A DNA stretch of 64,000 nt from Vulcaniibacterium tengchongense (GTDB lineage Bacteria; Pseudomonadota; Gammaproteobacteria; Xanthomonadales; Xanthomonadaceae): the NCBI RefSeq assembly GCF_003814555.1, contig NZ_RKQN01000003.1:293611-357610 (forward strand), in the 5' to 3' direction. Every line of letters begins with the position of its first letter. Position 1 is the first letter of the stretch. Shown piece after piece: positions 36,612 through 47,870 of the stretch. The translations under genes were made by a program, and so were the position numbers. The notes beneath the pieces were generated by a model. The model ran no database searches. It was given only the letters and a program-made list of their open reading frames with translations, and was not told where the DNA came from.

Positions 36612-37421
36612 TTGGCCGAAATCATCGTAGTCACCTCGGGCAAGGGCGGCGTGGGCAAGACCACCACCAGCGCCAGCCTCGCCTGCGGCCTGGCCCGCCA
36701 CGGCCACAAGGTCGCCGTCATCGACTTCGACGTCGGCCTGCGCAACCTCGACCTGATCATGGGCTGCGAGCGCCGGGTCGTGTACGACTTCGTCAACGTC
36801 GTCAACGGCGAGGCTTCGCTGAAGCAGGCCCTGATCAAGGACAAGCGCTTCGACAACCTGTACGTGTTGGCCGCGTCGCAGACCCGCGACAAGGACGCGC
36901 TGACCCGGGAAGGCGTGCAGAAGGTGCTCGACGAGCTGGCCGCGGACGGCTTCGACTACGTGATCTGCGACTCCCCGGCCGGCATCGAGAAGGGCGCGTA
37001 CCTGGCGATGTACTTCGCCGACCAGGCGGTGGTGGTGGTCAACCCCGAGGTGTCCTCGGTGCGCGACTCCGACCGCATCCTCGGCCTGCTCGCCTCCAAG
37101 ACCCGCAAGGCCGAACAGGGCGAGCGGGTCAAGGAGCACCTGCTGCTGACCCGCTACAGCCCGAAGCGGGTCGAGACCGGCGAGATGCTCAGCGTCGGCG
37201 ACGTCGAGGAGATCCTCGGCCTGAAGACCATCGGCGTGATCCCCGAGTCGCCGGACGTGCTCAACGCCTCGAACAAGGGCGAGCCGGTGATCCTCGAGGT
37301 CGGCTCCGACGCCGCGCAGGCCTACGACGACGCGGTCGCGCGCCTGCTCGGCCAGAACCGTCCGATGCGTTTCGTCACCCCGGAGAAGAAGGGCTTCTTC
37401 AGCAAGATTTTCGGAGGTTGA
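36612..37421 (+). CDS. minD: septum site-determining ATPase MinD
   Basis: 269 residues. Deviant Walker [12 protein letters not shown] (11-21), switch regions [13 protein letters not shown] and [11 protein letters not shown]. The C-terminal amphipathic targeting helix is GFFSKIFGG. The start is TTG at 36612 ([10 protein letters not shown]), supported by GGAGGAAA just upstream; no ATG exists in frame before the Walker motif. TTG may lower minD translation relative to minC and minE. Confidence 0.96.
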   Translation: MAEIIVVTSGKGGVGKTTTSASLACGLARHGHKVAVIDFDVGLRNLDLIMGCERRVVYDFVNVVNGEASLKQALIKDKRFDNLYVLAASQTRDKDALTREGVQKVLDELAADGFDYVICDSPAGIEKGAYLAMYFADQAVVVVNPEVSSVRDSDRILGLLASKTRKAEQGERVKEHLLLTRYSPKRVETGEMLSVGDVEEILGLKTIGVIPESPDVLNASNKGEPVILEVGSDAAQAYDDAVARLLGQNRPMRFVTPEKKGFFSKIFGG

Positions 37422-37423
37422 AG

Positions 37424-37684
37424 ATGGGCCTGTTCGATTTCCTGCTGGCGAAGAAGCAGACCGCGGCCGTGGCCAAGGACCGCCTGCGCATCATCGTCGC
37501 CCACGAGCGCGTCAGCCGCAACGGCCCGGACTACCTGCCGCTGCTGCAGCGCGAGTTGCTGGAAGTGATCCGCAAGTACGTCAACGTCGACGCCGAGTCG
37601 GTCAAGGTCGACCTGCTCAACGAGGGCGACAACAAGGTCCTGGACATCTCCGTCGCCCTGCCCGAGGCCGCGCCGCGGGCATGA
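37424..37684 (+). CDS. minE: cell division topological specificity factor MinE
   Basis: 86 residues with the membrane-targeting start [12 protein letters not shown], MinD-binding segment [14 protein letters not shown] and a C-terminal dimer domain ([16 protein letters not shown]). It stimulates MinD ATPase to drive oscillation. It starts two bases after the minD stop, with a GGAGG site inside the minD end. It overlaps the HEAAH gene by four bases. Confidence 0.96.
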   Translation: MGLFDFLLAKKQTAAVAKDRLRIIVAHERVSRNGPDYLPLLQRELLEVIRKYVNVDAESVKVDLLNEGDNKVLDISVALPEAAPRA

Positions 37685-38202
37685 GCGCGGCGGCCGGGGC
37701 GGCGACGCCGGGCGCGACGGCGGTGCTGCGCCTGCGCGACATCGCCTGGGACGACGCCGCCGCCCTGCTCGAACGCTACGGCCTGCGCCTGCAGCGGGTC
37801 GCCGACGGCGAGCCGATCCCCGGCAGCTACTGGGGCGACTGCGAGGCCGGGCTGATCGGCGCCACCGTCTATGCCCGCGCCGACACGCCGGTGCATTCGC
37901 TGCTGCACGAAGCCGCGCACCTGATCGTGCTGCCGCCGCAGCGGCGCGCGGCGGTGCACACCGACGCCACCGACTCGGTCGAGGAAGAGGACGCGGTGTG
38001 CGTGCTGCAGGCGCTGCTCGGCGACGCCTTGCCCGGCGTCGGCCGCGCGCGCGTGCTCGCCGACATGGACGCCTGGGGCTACACCTTCCGGCTCGGCTCG
38101 GCGCGCGCGTATTTCGAACGCGACGCCGGGGCGGCCTGGCGCTGGCTGCACGACCGCGGGCTGGCCGATGCCGAGGCGCGCGCCTTGGTTCCGCCGCCCT
38201 GA
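37681..38202 (+). CDS. HEAAH-motif putative metalloprotein co-operonic with minCDE
   Basis: 173 residues. [18 protein letters not shown] holds a zincin-like HExxH motif (H76, E77, H80). A second conserved acidic region, [19 protein letters not shown], follows about 25 residues later, where a third zinc ligand would lie. No signal peptide. The ATG overlaps the minE stop (ATGA), and spacing suggests co-translation. Family name not recognised; ImmA/IrrE-like or cytoplasmic peptidase-like activity is possible. Function in division is only suggested by location. Confidence 0.75.
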   Translation: MSAAAGAATPGATAVLRLRDIAWDDAAALLERYGLRLQRVADGEPIPGSYWGDCEAGLIGATVYARADTPVHSLLHEAAHLIVLPPQRRAAVHTDATDSVEEEDAVCVLQALLGDALPGVGRARVLADMDAWGYTFRLGSARAYFERDAGAAWRWLHDRGLADAEARALVPPP

Positions 38203-38314
38203 GCCGCGTTCCGCCCACGCGAACGGCCGAACCCGCGACTTGCGCCCCCCGTTCCCGGCCTCTAGCCTTCCGGCTTCGACCGCGCCCGTGCGCGTCCAAC
38301 CGGAGAAAGCATCG

Positions 38315-40309
38315 ATGAAACCCGTACGCGCCCTGCTCGCGCTCGGCATCGCCGCGGCCGTGATCGGCCTGGGCGGCTGCAAGAAGGAACCCACGCCCGC
38401 CGGCGCCGGCGCGCCCGCCGCGGCGCCGGAAGGCGAGACCGCCGACCAGTTCGTCGCCCGCGTCAACGCCGAGTACAAGAAGCTGTACCCGGAAGTGTCG
38501 GCGGCGCAGTGGCTGTCCTCGACCTACATCAACGACGACAGCCAGCTGCTCGCGGCCAAGGCCAACGAGCGCTACCTGGCGCAGCTGAACAGCTGGATCG
38601 AGCAGGCGCGCAAGTTCGAAGGCCAGAAGATGTCGCCGGAAAGCGCGCGGGCGATCCACCTGCTGAAGATCGGCGCGGCGATGCCGCCGCCGAAGGACCC
38701 GGCCAAGCTCGAGGAGCTGACCAGGATCGCCACCAAGATGGAAGGCATGTACGGCTCCGGCCGCTACTGCAAGGGCGAAGGCGAAGCGCAGCAGTGCCGC
38801 CAGCTCGGCGAGCTCGAGGACGTGCTGCGCAGCAGCCGCGACTACGACGAGCAGCTCGACGCCTGGCAGGGCTGGCACGGGGTGGCCAAGCCGATGCGCC
38901 AGGACTACGTGCGCTTCGTCGAACTGGTCAACCAGGGCGCGCGCGACCTCGGCTTCGCCGACGCCGGCGAGATGTGGCGCTCCGGCTACGACATGAGCCC
39001 GGCGGAGATCGCCGCCGAGACCGACCGCCTGTGGGGCCAGGTCAAGCCGCTGTACGAGCAGTTGCACTGCTACGCCCGCACCCGCCTGGAAGCCAAGTAC
39101 GGCGTCGAGCGCGGCCATGTCGCCGGCAACATGCTGCCCGCGCACCTGATGGGCAACATGTGGCAGCAGGACTGGGGCAACCTCTGGGACATCCTGGCGC
39201 CGTACCCGGACGCCGGCAGCCTCGACGTCACCGGCGCCCTGGAATCCCAGTACCGGCGCAGCTTCGACGCGCAGCTGGCCAAGCAGCCCGGGCAGCGCGG
39301 CCCGGCCGACCTGGCGCAGGTCGAACAGGACGCCAAGCTCGCCAGCGCCAAGCTGATGACCGAGCGCGCGCAGGACTTCTACGTCTCGCTGGGCATGCCC
39401 AAGCTGCCGGAGAGCTACTGGCAGAAGACCCAGTTCATCAAGCCGCGCGACCGCGACGTGGTCTGCCACGCCAGCGCCTGGGACATGAACATGGCCGGCG
39501 ACGTGCGCACCAAGATGTGCATCAAGCCGAACGAGGAAGACTTCACCACCATCTACCACGAGCTCGGCCACGTCTATTACTACCTGGCCTACAACAAGCT
39601 GCCGCCGATCTTCCAGCAGGGCGCACACGACGGCTTCCACGAAGCCATCGGCGACACCATCGTGCTGGCGATGACGCCGAAATACCTGCAGTCGATCGGC
39701 CTGGTCGGCGACCAGCAGCAGAGCCGCGAGGCGCTGATCAACGCGCAGATGCGCATGGCGCTCGCGAAGGTCTCGTTCCTGCCGTTCGGGCTGATGATCG
39801 ACCGCTGGCGCTGGGGCGTGTTCGACGGCTCGATCAAGCCGGACCAGTACAACAAGGCGTGGTGGGACCTGAAGGCCAAGTACCAGGGCGTGGCGCCGGC
39901 GACCCCGCGCGGCGAGGAGTTCTTCGACCCGGGCGCGAAGTACCACGTGCCGGGCAATACGCCATACACGCGCTACTTCCTCTCGCACATCCTGCAGTTC
40001 CAGTTCTACAAGGCGCTGTGCGACGCGGCCGGGCACCAGGGCCCGCTGTACGAGTGCAGCTTCTACGGCAACAAGGAAGCCGGGCAGAAGTTCTGGGCGA
40101 TGCTGAGCAAGGGCGCGAGCCAGCCGTGGCAGCAGACGCTGAAGGAGCTGACCGGCGGCGAGAAGATGGACGCCGGCGCGGTGCTGGAGTACTTCGCGCC
40201 GCTGCAGGATTGGCTCAGGCAGCAGAACGAGGGCCAGGCCTGCGGCTGGCAGGCGAGCGCGGCGGCGCAACCCGCGGCGCCGCAGCCGGCCGCGCCCGCG
40301 CAGGGCTGA
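38315..40309 (+). CDS. M2-family (angiotensin-converting-enzyme-like) peptidase lipoprotein
   Basis: 664 residues. Lipoprotein signal MKPVRALLALGIAAAVIGLGGC (Cys22) and a Pro/Ala spacer lead to the M2 peptidase domain. HELGH (415-419) and downstream HEAIGD (E443) supply the zinc ligands and the general base. CHASAWDMNM and FFDPGAKYHVPGNTPYTRYF are hallmark ACE segments. It is a periplasmic or surface dipeptidyl carboxypeptidase, as in Xanthomonas XcACE. The C-terminus ends in an Ala/Pro/Gln-rich tail (about 640-664). Confidence 0.95.
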   Translation: MKPVRALLALGIAAAVIGLGGCKKEPTPAGAGAPAAAPEGETADQFVARVNAEYKKLYPEVSAAQWLSSTYINDDSQLLAAKANERYLAQLNSWIEQARKFEGQKMSPESARAIHLLKIGAAMPPPKDPAKLEELTRIATKMEGMYGSGRYCKGEGEAQQCRQLGELEDVLRSSRDYDEQLDAWQGWHGVAKPMRQDYVRFVELVNQGARDLGFADAGEMWRSGYDMSPAEIAAETDRLWGQVKPLYEQLHCYARTRLEAKYGVERGHVAGNMLPAHLMGNMWQQDWGNLWDILAPYPDAGSLDVTGALESQYRRSFDAQLAKQPGQRGPADLAQVEQDAKLASAKLMTERAQDFYVSLGMPKLPESYWQKTQFIKPRDRDVVCHASAWDMNMAGDVRTKMCIKPNEEDFTTIYHELGHVYYYLAYNKLPPIFQQGAHDGFHEAIGDTIVLAMTPKYLQSIGLVGDQQQSREALINAQMRMALAKVSFLPFGLMIDRWRWGVFDGSIKPDQYNKAWWDLKAKYQGVAPATPRGEEFFDPGAKYHVPGNTPYTRYFLSHILQFQFYKALCDAAGHQGPLYECSFYGNKEAGQKFWAMLSKGASQPWQQTLKELTGGEKMDAGAVLEYFAPLQDWLRQQNEGQACGWQASAAAQPAAPQPAAPAQG

Positions 40310-40332
40310 GCCACGCGCTCCACGCTTGGCGA

Positions 40333-40356
40333 AAGGCCGGCGCAAGCCGGCCTTTT
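40333..40356 (+). terminator. intrinsic terminator of the M2 peptidase
   Basis: AAGGCCGGC-GCAA-GCCGGCCTTTT, a perfect 9-bp stem followed by T, 24 bases after the stop codon. Confidence 0.9.
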
Positions 40357-40792
40357 CGCTTGGCGCAGCCACCACGGCCCTCGGCCTGGGGAAGAACGGG
40401 CCCCGCGCGCGGCGGCGTCGCGCGCGCTCCATCGCCGCCGCCCTCCTCGTGCGCGGCCGGCCGCCCTCGCAGGCAGCGGCGGCGCGCCGGTCGGCGCACG
40501 AGCGTGCGCGCCGCGCATGCAGGAGCTGTGCTGGCGCAGGCGCAGTCCAACGCTGCCGCCGTGCGGATGCACGCCCGGGTCCTCGCGCGGAACGCGCCCG
40601 GGCCGGCGATGCACACGCCCATGCGCCCTCTCCCGCTTACGGGCGAAAGGCCGACGAGGCCAAAAACAGGCGCCGCGAACGCGGGGCGGTAGCGGCGCCC
40701 GGCCGCGATGGCCGCGGACATGCCGCAGCGCAACAAGCGCGGCCGTGAAGCGGGTCACCGTCTGCACGGCCGCCGCGCTGTAGCTTCGCGGC
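40357..40792. other. 436-base gap without a gene
   Basis: GC-rich, with no convincing coding pattern. Includes palindromic stretches (GGCGCGCCGGTCGGCGC near 40484, and GGCGCCGCGAACGCGGGGCGGTAGCGGCGCC near 40670-40700). The promoter of the redoxin-peptide pair must lie at its right end. Confidence 0.5.
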
Positions 40793-41431
40793 ATGGAGAG
40801 CGCTTCTTCGGGACGCAGGGAGGCGGGGCGGTCGCGCTGGCCGATGTTCGCGCTGGGCGCGGCCCTGCTCGTGGCCACCGCCCTGGTGATCGCGCTCGGG
40901 TTGCAGGTGCGCCAGTTGCGCGCCGAGCAACGCTGGCTGGTCGAGCGCGCCAGCCAGGCCTACGCCGGCATGTACGTGCCCCGCGTCGCCGCGACCGCGC
41001 TCGACGGGAGCAGGCACCACCTCGGCCAGCCGCGGGCGCGTTCCCAGGTGCTGTTCTTCTTCACCACCACCTGCCCGTACTGCCGCGCCTCGCTGCCGCT
41101 GGTCGGGTCGATCGCGCGCCAGCTCGAGGCCGCTTCCGGCGGTACCGCGCAGATGCTCGGCGTGGCCCTCGACGATCCGGCCGCGGCCGCCGCGTACGCG
41201 CGCGAGCACGCGCTGCCCTTCCCCGTCGTCGCGCTGCGCGACCGCCGCACCGCGATGCTGTTCCGCGCGCGCAAGGTGCCGCTGCTGCTGGTCGTCGGCG
41301 CCGATGGCCGGGTGCGCTACGCGCGCCCGGGCGTGCTCAATTCCAGGGAAGGCGTCACCGGCGTCCTCACCGCCGTCCGGGGCACGGAGGTTCCGGATGC
41401 GCGACCCAACGAGAAGGAGACTAGGCTATGA
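40793..41431 (+). CDS. membrane-anchored TlpA/redoxin-like thiol oxidoreductase
   Basis: 212 residues. A positively charged N-terminus and one anchor helix (about 18-38) leave a periplasmic thioredoxin-like domain (about 60-195). The active site is CPYC (94-97) in FFFTTTCPYCRASLPLVG, and the cis-Pro loop is KVPLLLVV. DDPAAAAAYAREHALPFPVV is the TlpA/ResA-like insertion. It should reduce or exchange disulfides outside the cytoplasm. The stop overlaps the ATG of a tiny Cys-rich secreted peptide (ATGA at 41428), suggesting that the peptide is its substrate. Confidence 0.85.
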   Translation: MESASSGRREAGRSRWPMFALGAALLVATALVIALGLQVRQLRAEQRWLVERASQAYAGMYVPRVAATALDGSRHHLGQPRARSQVLFFFTTTCPYCRASLPLVGSIARQLEAASGGTAQMLGVALDDPAAAAAYAREHALPFPVVALRDRRTAMLFRARKVPLLLVVGADGRVRYARPGVLNSREGVTGVLTAVRGTEVPDARPNEKETRL

Positions 41432-41652
41432 AGCATCGGACCCGTGCGCTGCGCGCCGCTCTGGCCGCGCTGCTGTTCTCGACCGCGATGGGCTTCGGCG
41501 CGGCCCAGGTGTTCGCCGACGACGGCGTGCGCGGCAACGCCCCGCAGGCGGCCTGCGACGCCTGGGCCTGCCGCGAGGAGTGCGGCGAATTCGGCGGCGA
41601 GCTCGGCCCCGGCGGGCCCGGCAAGCCGCTGATGTGCTACTGCTGCGGGTGA
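41428..41652 (+). CDS. small secreted six-cysteine peptide
   Basis: 74 residues. A Sec signal (about 8-30: LRAALAALLFSTAMGFGAAQ, cleavage near VFA-DD) leaves a mature part of about 44 residues. Cys occur as C-x4-C-x3-C, a 17-residue Gly/Pro-rich loop (GEFGGELGPGGPGKPLM), then C-x-C-C-G at the end. Net charge is not strongly basic. Dense cysteines, signal peptide and translational coupling to a redoxin suggest a disulfide-rich exported peptide. It could be an antimicrobial or signalling peptide, a metal-binding peptide or a redoxin cofactor. No family recognised. A terminator follows immediately. Confidence 0.8.
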   Translation: MKHRTRALRAALAALLFSTAMGFGAAQVFADDGVRGNAPQAACDAWACREECGEFGGELGPGGPGKPLMCYCCG

Positions 41653-41675
41653 GAAACGCGACCTCTGCGGTACCC

Positions 41676-41704
41676 GGAAGGGCCGGCCCCGGGCCGGCCC
41701 TTTC
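41676..41704. terminator. bidirectional terminator between the Cys-rich peptide and MFS genes
   Basis: GGAAGGGCCGGCC and GGCCGGCCCTTTCC form a strong stem with T-rich flanks on both strands, between two convergent genes. Confidence 0.8.
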
Positions 41705-41715
41705 CGCACGCGGCG

Positions 41716-42975
41716 CTAGAGCGACTCGCCCGGCACCGGGTTGGCGTCGCCGGCGGCCGCAGGCGCGCGGCGGCGCGCGACCCGCGCCTCCCAGCGCCAG
41801 AACGACCAGCCCAGCACCAGGAACGCGATCGCCGCGGCCAGCAGCCACAGCGCGCGGTCGCTGATCCACGGCGACAGCACGCCCGCGATCAGCGCGTTCA
41901 GCACCAGGCTGGTGAACGCCTGCAGCGACGAAGCCGAACCGCGCTGGCGCGGGTACATCTCCAGGATCGCCAGGGTCACGATCGGGAACACCAGGGCGAT
42001 GCCGAACGCGTTGAGCGTCATCGGCAGCACCGCCCACGGCACGCGCGGCGCGTCGGTCGACAGGTTGTAGCCCAGGTTCAGCAGCATCGCCACGGCCGAA
42101 CAGGCGAAGCCGATCGCCACCAGCCGTTCGCCGCCGATCCGCCCCGCCGCGCGCCCGGACACGAACGCGCCCAGCACCATGCCGCTGATCATCGGCACGA
42201 AGAACCAGCCGAACTGGCGCTCGCCGAGGCCGAGGATGTCGAGCACGAACGCCGGCGCCGAGGCGATGTACACCCACAGCGCGGCGAAGTTGAACGCGCT
42301 GGCGGCGGCCAGGCGCTGGAAGCGCGGATTGAGCGCGATCGCGACGTAGTCGCGCAGCAGCCGCTGCGGCGACAGGCCGAGCCGGGCCTGCGGCGGGTGC
42401 GTCTCCGGCAGCATGCGCCAGGTCGCGATCAGCAACGCCACCGCGAACACGACCAGGAACCAGAAGATCGCCGGCCAGCGGCTCCAGCCCAGGATCCAGC
42501 CGCCGATCACCGGCGCCAGCGCCGGCGCCACCCCGAAGATCATCGACACCTGGCTCATCAGGCGCTGCGCGTCGTCGCCATGCAGCACGTCGCGGATCAC
42601 CGCGCGGCCGACGATCAGGCCGACGCCGGACGACAGGCCCTGCAGCACGCGGAACGCGAGCAGCGTCGGCAGGTCCGGCGCCAGCGCGCAGCCCGCCGAG
42701 GCCAGCGCGAACACCGCCAGCCCGCCGAGGATCACCCGGCGCCGGCCGATCGCGTCCGACAGCGGGCCATGCACCAGGCTCATCAGCGCGTAGGCGACCA
42801 GGTAGGCGCTGATGGTCTGCTGCATCGCCAGCTTGTCGGCGCCGAACTGCGCGCCGATCGCCGGGAACGCGGGGAAGATGGTGTCGATCGAGAACGGCCC
42901 GAACATGGCCAGGCCGGCCAGCAGCAGGGCCAGGCGGCGCAACGGGGTCGGCGGCGCGGAAGCGGGAGCGGTCAT
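41716..42975 (-). CDS. Bcr/CflA-type MFS drug transporter
   Basis: 419 residues, 12 predicted membrane helices. DHA1 family signatures: FSIDTIFPAFPAIGAQFGAD near the start, GPLSDAIGRRRVILGGL (the motif A loop G-x3-D-x-x-GR-R), and GVAPALAPVIGGWILGWSRW (motif C antiporter helix). It exports small hydrophobic drugs in exchange for protons. Start ATG overlaps the VOC stop by four bases, so the two are co-translated. Confidence 0.92.
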   Translation of the reverse strand: MTAPASAPPTPLRRLALLLAGLAMFGPFSIDTIFPAFPAIGAQFGADKLAMQQTISAYLVAYALMSLVHGPLSDAIGRRRVILGGLAVFALASAGCALAPDLPTLLAFRVLQGLSSGVGLIVGRAVIRDVLHGDDAQRLMSQVSMIFGVAPALAPVIGGWILGWSRWPAIFWFLVVFAVALLIATWRMLPETHPPQARLGLSPQRLLRDYVAIALNPRFQRLAAASAFNFAALWVYIASAPAFVLDILGLGERQFGWFFVPMISGMVLGAFVSGRAAGRIGGERLVAIGFACSAVAMLLNLGYNLSTDAPRVPWAVLPMTLNAFGIALVFPIVTLAILEMYPRQRGSASSLQAFTSLVLNALIAGVLSPWISDRALWLLAAAIAFLVLGWSFWRWEARVARRRAPAAAGDANPVPGESL

Positions 42976-43448
42976 CGGCGGCCCTCGGCGGTCGTGGCGG
43001 AAGCGGCGCCCGCCGGCGGCGGCGCCGGCGGCCCCTTGAGCTCGACCAGATTGCCCTCCGGGTCGAACAGGTACTGCGACGGGCCCTCGCCTTCGGCGCC
43101 GTAGCGCGCGCCGAATTCGCCCAGGCGCACGCCATGGTCGCGCAAGTGGGCCTCGATCGCGCCGCGGTCGAACGGCGCCACCCGCAGGCACAGATGGTCC
43201 ATGTTGCGCCCCTCCCGGCCCGGCGCGGCGCCGCCTTCGCGGCCGAGCTTGCCGGCGACGTCGACCAGGTCGATCAGCGACTGGCCGGCGCGCAGCTGGA
43301 CCAGGCCGATCTCGTCCTGCCGCCGTTCCACCGCGCAGCCCAGCACGCGGCAGTAGAACGCCGCCATCGCGCCGGGGTCGCGCACGCGCAGCACGATGTG
43401 ATCGAGTCGCAAGGGGCGGAACGGCGGCGGGGGCGTGGAGGGGGCCAT
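42972..43448 (-). CDS. VOC-superfamily (glyoxalase/bleomycin-resistance-like) protein
   Basis: 158 residues. Two beta-alpha-beta-beta-beta modules: [20 protein letters not shown] (metal His about 16) and [20 protein letters not shown], ending [13 protein letters not shown] with the metal Glu. Glyoxalase-type metalloenzyme, isomerase or dioxygenase-like. It is probably functional with the MFS exporter in one transcript; a role in thiol or antibiotic modification is only inferred. Confidence 0.88.
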   Translation of the reverse strand: MAPSTPPPPFRPLRLDHIVLRVRDPGAMAAFYCRVLGCAVERRQDEIGLVQLRAGQSLIDLVDVAGKLGREGGAAPGREGRNMDHLCLRVAPFDRGAIEAHLRDHGVRLGEFGARYGAEGEGPSQYLFDPEGNLVELKGPPAPPPAGAASATTAEGRR

Positions 43449-43631
43449 GGCGGGGCGCGGCGGTGGGGGCGCACGATGTTACGCCTTCGGCGCCGCGCTC
43501 CCGCCGCGAGCGGGCCGTTCCGCCCGCCTGGCGGCGCGGCAACCGGCTCGACGCCGTGCCCGGGCGGTCCGGCAGGCCGGGCGCCGATGTCCCGGTCCGG
43601 CGCCGCCCCGCCGGCTATAATCCCGGCACAA

Positions 43632-43813
43632 GCACGCGGTGGGAGAAGCGGGGCGACCCGCTGCCGAAGGCGCAACCGCCCGCAATCGCTCAGGCCCCAT
43701 TACCGCCGCGTGCGCAACGACTCTGGAGAGACCGGTTCGATCCGGCGCCGAAGGGGCACGAAGCGAGCGCGGTCCGGCCCGCTTCCAAACTCTCAGGCAA
43801 AAGGACAGAGGGG
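43632..43813 (+). promoter_or_regulatory. tandem glycine riboswitch
   Basis: Two aptamers directly upstream of gcvP. Aptamer 1 (about 43632-43713) has P1 GCACGCGG/CCGCGTGC, GGGAGA, CCGAAGGCGCAA and ATCGCTCAGGC. Aptamer 2 (about 43717-43813) has GGAGAGACC, GCCGAAGGGGCACGAAGC and CTCTCAGGCAAAAGGACAGAG. This is the textbook gcvT-motif layout. Glycine binding is expected to switch on the glycine-cleavage gene. A GGGCGCCC hairpin follows before the start codon and may be the expression platform. Confidence 0.93.
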
Positions 43814-43855
43814 CGCCCGCGTGCGGCATCGCACGCCATTTCCGGACGCCCCGAC

Positions 43856-46741
<2,886 letters not shown>

Positions 46742-46763
46742 GCACCGGCGCCCTCCGTTCCGC

Positions 46764-46797
46764 CGTCGGGCCCGCACGCGCGCGCCCGACGTCTTTC
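46764..46797 (+). terminator. terminator of gcvP
   Basis: CGTCGGGC (46764-46771) with GCCCGACG (46784-46791), then TCTTTCC; 22 bases past the stop codon. Confidence 0.7.
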
Positions 46798-46843
46798 CGC
46801 GGCCGTGACGCACTCTTGACCGCGGCACCGCCAACGTGGCCGC

Positions 46844-47314
46844 ATGGATTTCGACGGACAAGCTGAGGTCCTGCTCGGCGTCGCCTACGCGATGGGGCTG
46901 GGCGGCGTGATCGGTTTCGAACGCGAATTGAAGAACCGGCCGGCGGGATTCCGCACCCACATGCTGGTCGCCGGCGCGGCCGCGTTCCTGGTCGGCTTGG
47001 GCCAGCTGTTGATGTTCGATCCGCGCTACCAGATGGAAACCCTGCGCGTGGATCCGCTGCGCCTGGTCGAGGCGGTGGTGGCGGGGGTGTCGTTCATCGG
47101 CGCGGGCACGATCTTCGCGCGCCGGATCGGCCAGGCGGTCGCCGGCATCACCACCGCGGCCTCGCTGCTGACGGTGGCGGCGATCGGCGTTTCGGTCGGC
47201 CTGAGTTATTACCTGCTGGCCGCCGCGGTGACGCTGCTGACCCTGCTGGTGCTGACCCTGCTCAACGCGGTCGAACGGCGCCTGCCGACGCAACGCGGCG
47301 AGCGCGGGAAATGA
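46844..47314 (+). CDS. MgtC/SapB-family membrane protein
   Basis: 156 residues, four or five membrane helices. Family signature LGGVIGFERELKNRPAGFRT (17-36) followed by HMLVAGAAAFLVGLG and SFIGAGTIFARR. There is no cytoplasmic C-terminal ACT-like domain, so it is of the short SapB type. Such proteins act in magnesium limitation, acid or virulence in some bacteria. Role here unknown. Confidence 0.9.
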   Translation: MDFDGQAEVLLGVAYAMGLGGVIGFERELKNRPAGFRTHMLVAGAAAFLVGLGQLLMFDPRYQMETLRVDPLRLVEAVVAGVSFIGAGTIFARRIGQAVAGITTAASLLTVAAIGVSVGLSYYLLAAAVTLLTLLVLTLLNAVERRLPTQRGERGK

Positions 47315-47320
47315 CCTCGG

Positions 47321-47359
47321 AAAAACCAAAACGCCCGGGCACCGGCGGGTGCCCGGGCG
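47321..47359. terminator. bidirectional terminator
   Basis: CGCCCGGGCACC pairs with GGTGCCCGGGCG around a short loop. A-rich on the left (gives T for the minus-strand BON gene). Lies between convergent MgtC and BON genes. Confidence 0.85.
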
Positions 47360-47379
47360 CCGGTGGCGGCTGCAGAGAC

Positions 47380-47772
47380 TCAGCCGCCGCCCGCCTTGGC
47401 GACCTTCAGGTTGGCGCTGTTGACGCTCTTCACGCCACGCACCTGCTTGGCGATCGCCTTGGCCCGGTCGGCCTCGGCCTTGTCCTTGACCGAGCCCGAA
47501 AGCGTGACCGTGCCGTTGACCGTGTCGACGTCGATGTCGGTGCCGTCGACGTCGTCCGCGGCCATCAGTTCGGCCTTCACCTTGGTGGTGATCCAGGTGT
47601 CGTTGATCGGCTGGTTCGACTGGTCGCCCTCCTCCTCGGGCTCGGCCATGCCGGCCGATTGCGCGCGGTCGGCGCCCTGCTGTTGCGGCGCCGCCAGGGC
47701 GACCGGCGCGGCCAGCGCGGCGACCAAGGCGGTACCGAGCCACCACGGAACATTCGTCCGAGTCGTCTTCAT
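47380..47772 (-). CDS. BON-domain periplasmic protein
   Basis: 130 residues. Sec signal (about 1-27, ends ALA) precedes an acidic Gln/Glu linker (30-50) and one BON domain (about 55-125): INDTWITTKVKAELMAADDV, VDTVNGTVTLSGSVKDKAEA, AKAIAKQVRGVKSVNSANLK. OsmY-like periplasmic proteins are often induced by osmotic or envelope stress. Monocistronic with terminator. Confidence 0.88.
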   Translation of the reverse strand: MKTTRTNVPWWLGTALVAALAAPVALAAPQQQGADRAQSAGMAEPEEEGDQSNQPINDTWITTKVKAELMAADDVDGTDIDVDTVNGTVTLSGSVKDKAEADRAKAIAKQVRGVKSVNSANLKVAKAGGG

Positions 47773-47870
47773 GGCGTCTTCCTCCACTTCGGTCCAGCGC
47801 ACAGTGTCGGCCCGCGCACGTAGCGGGGCGTGAAAAGCGCCGCCACCGCGGATCGGCGTCGAGCCGCGGT

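Noticed and set aside
41428..41652. Cys-rich peptide as a shadow of the minus-strand MFS gene
   Set aside because: The MFS gene ends at 41716, beyond it. The peptide has its own signal sequence, overlap-coupled start and terminator.
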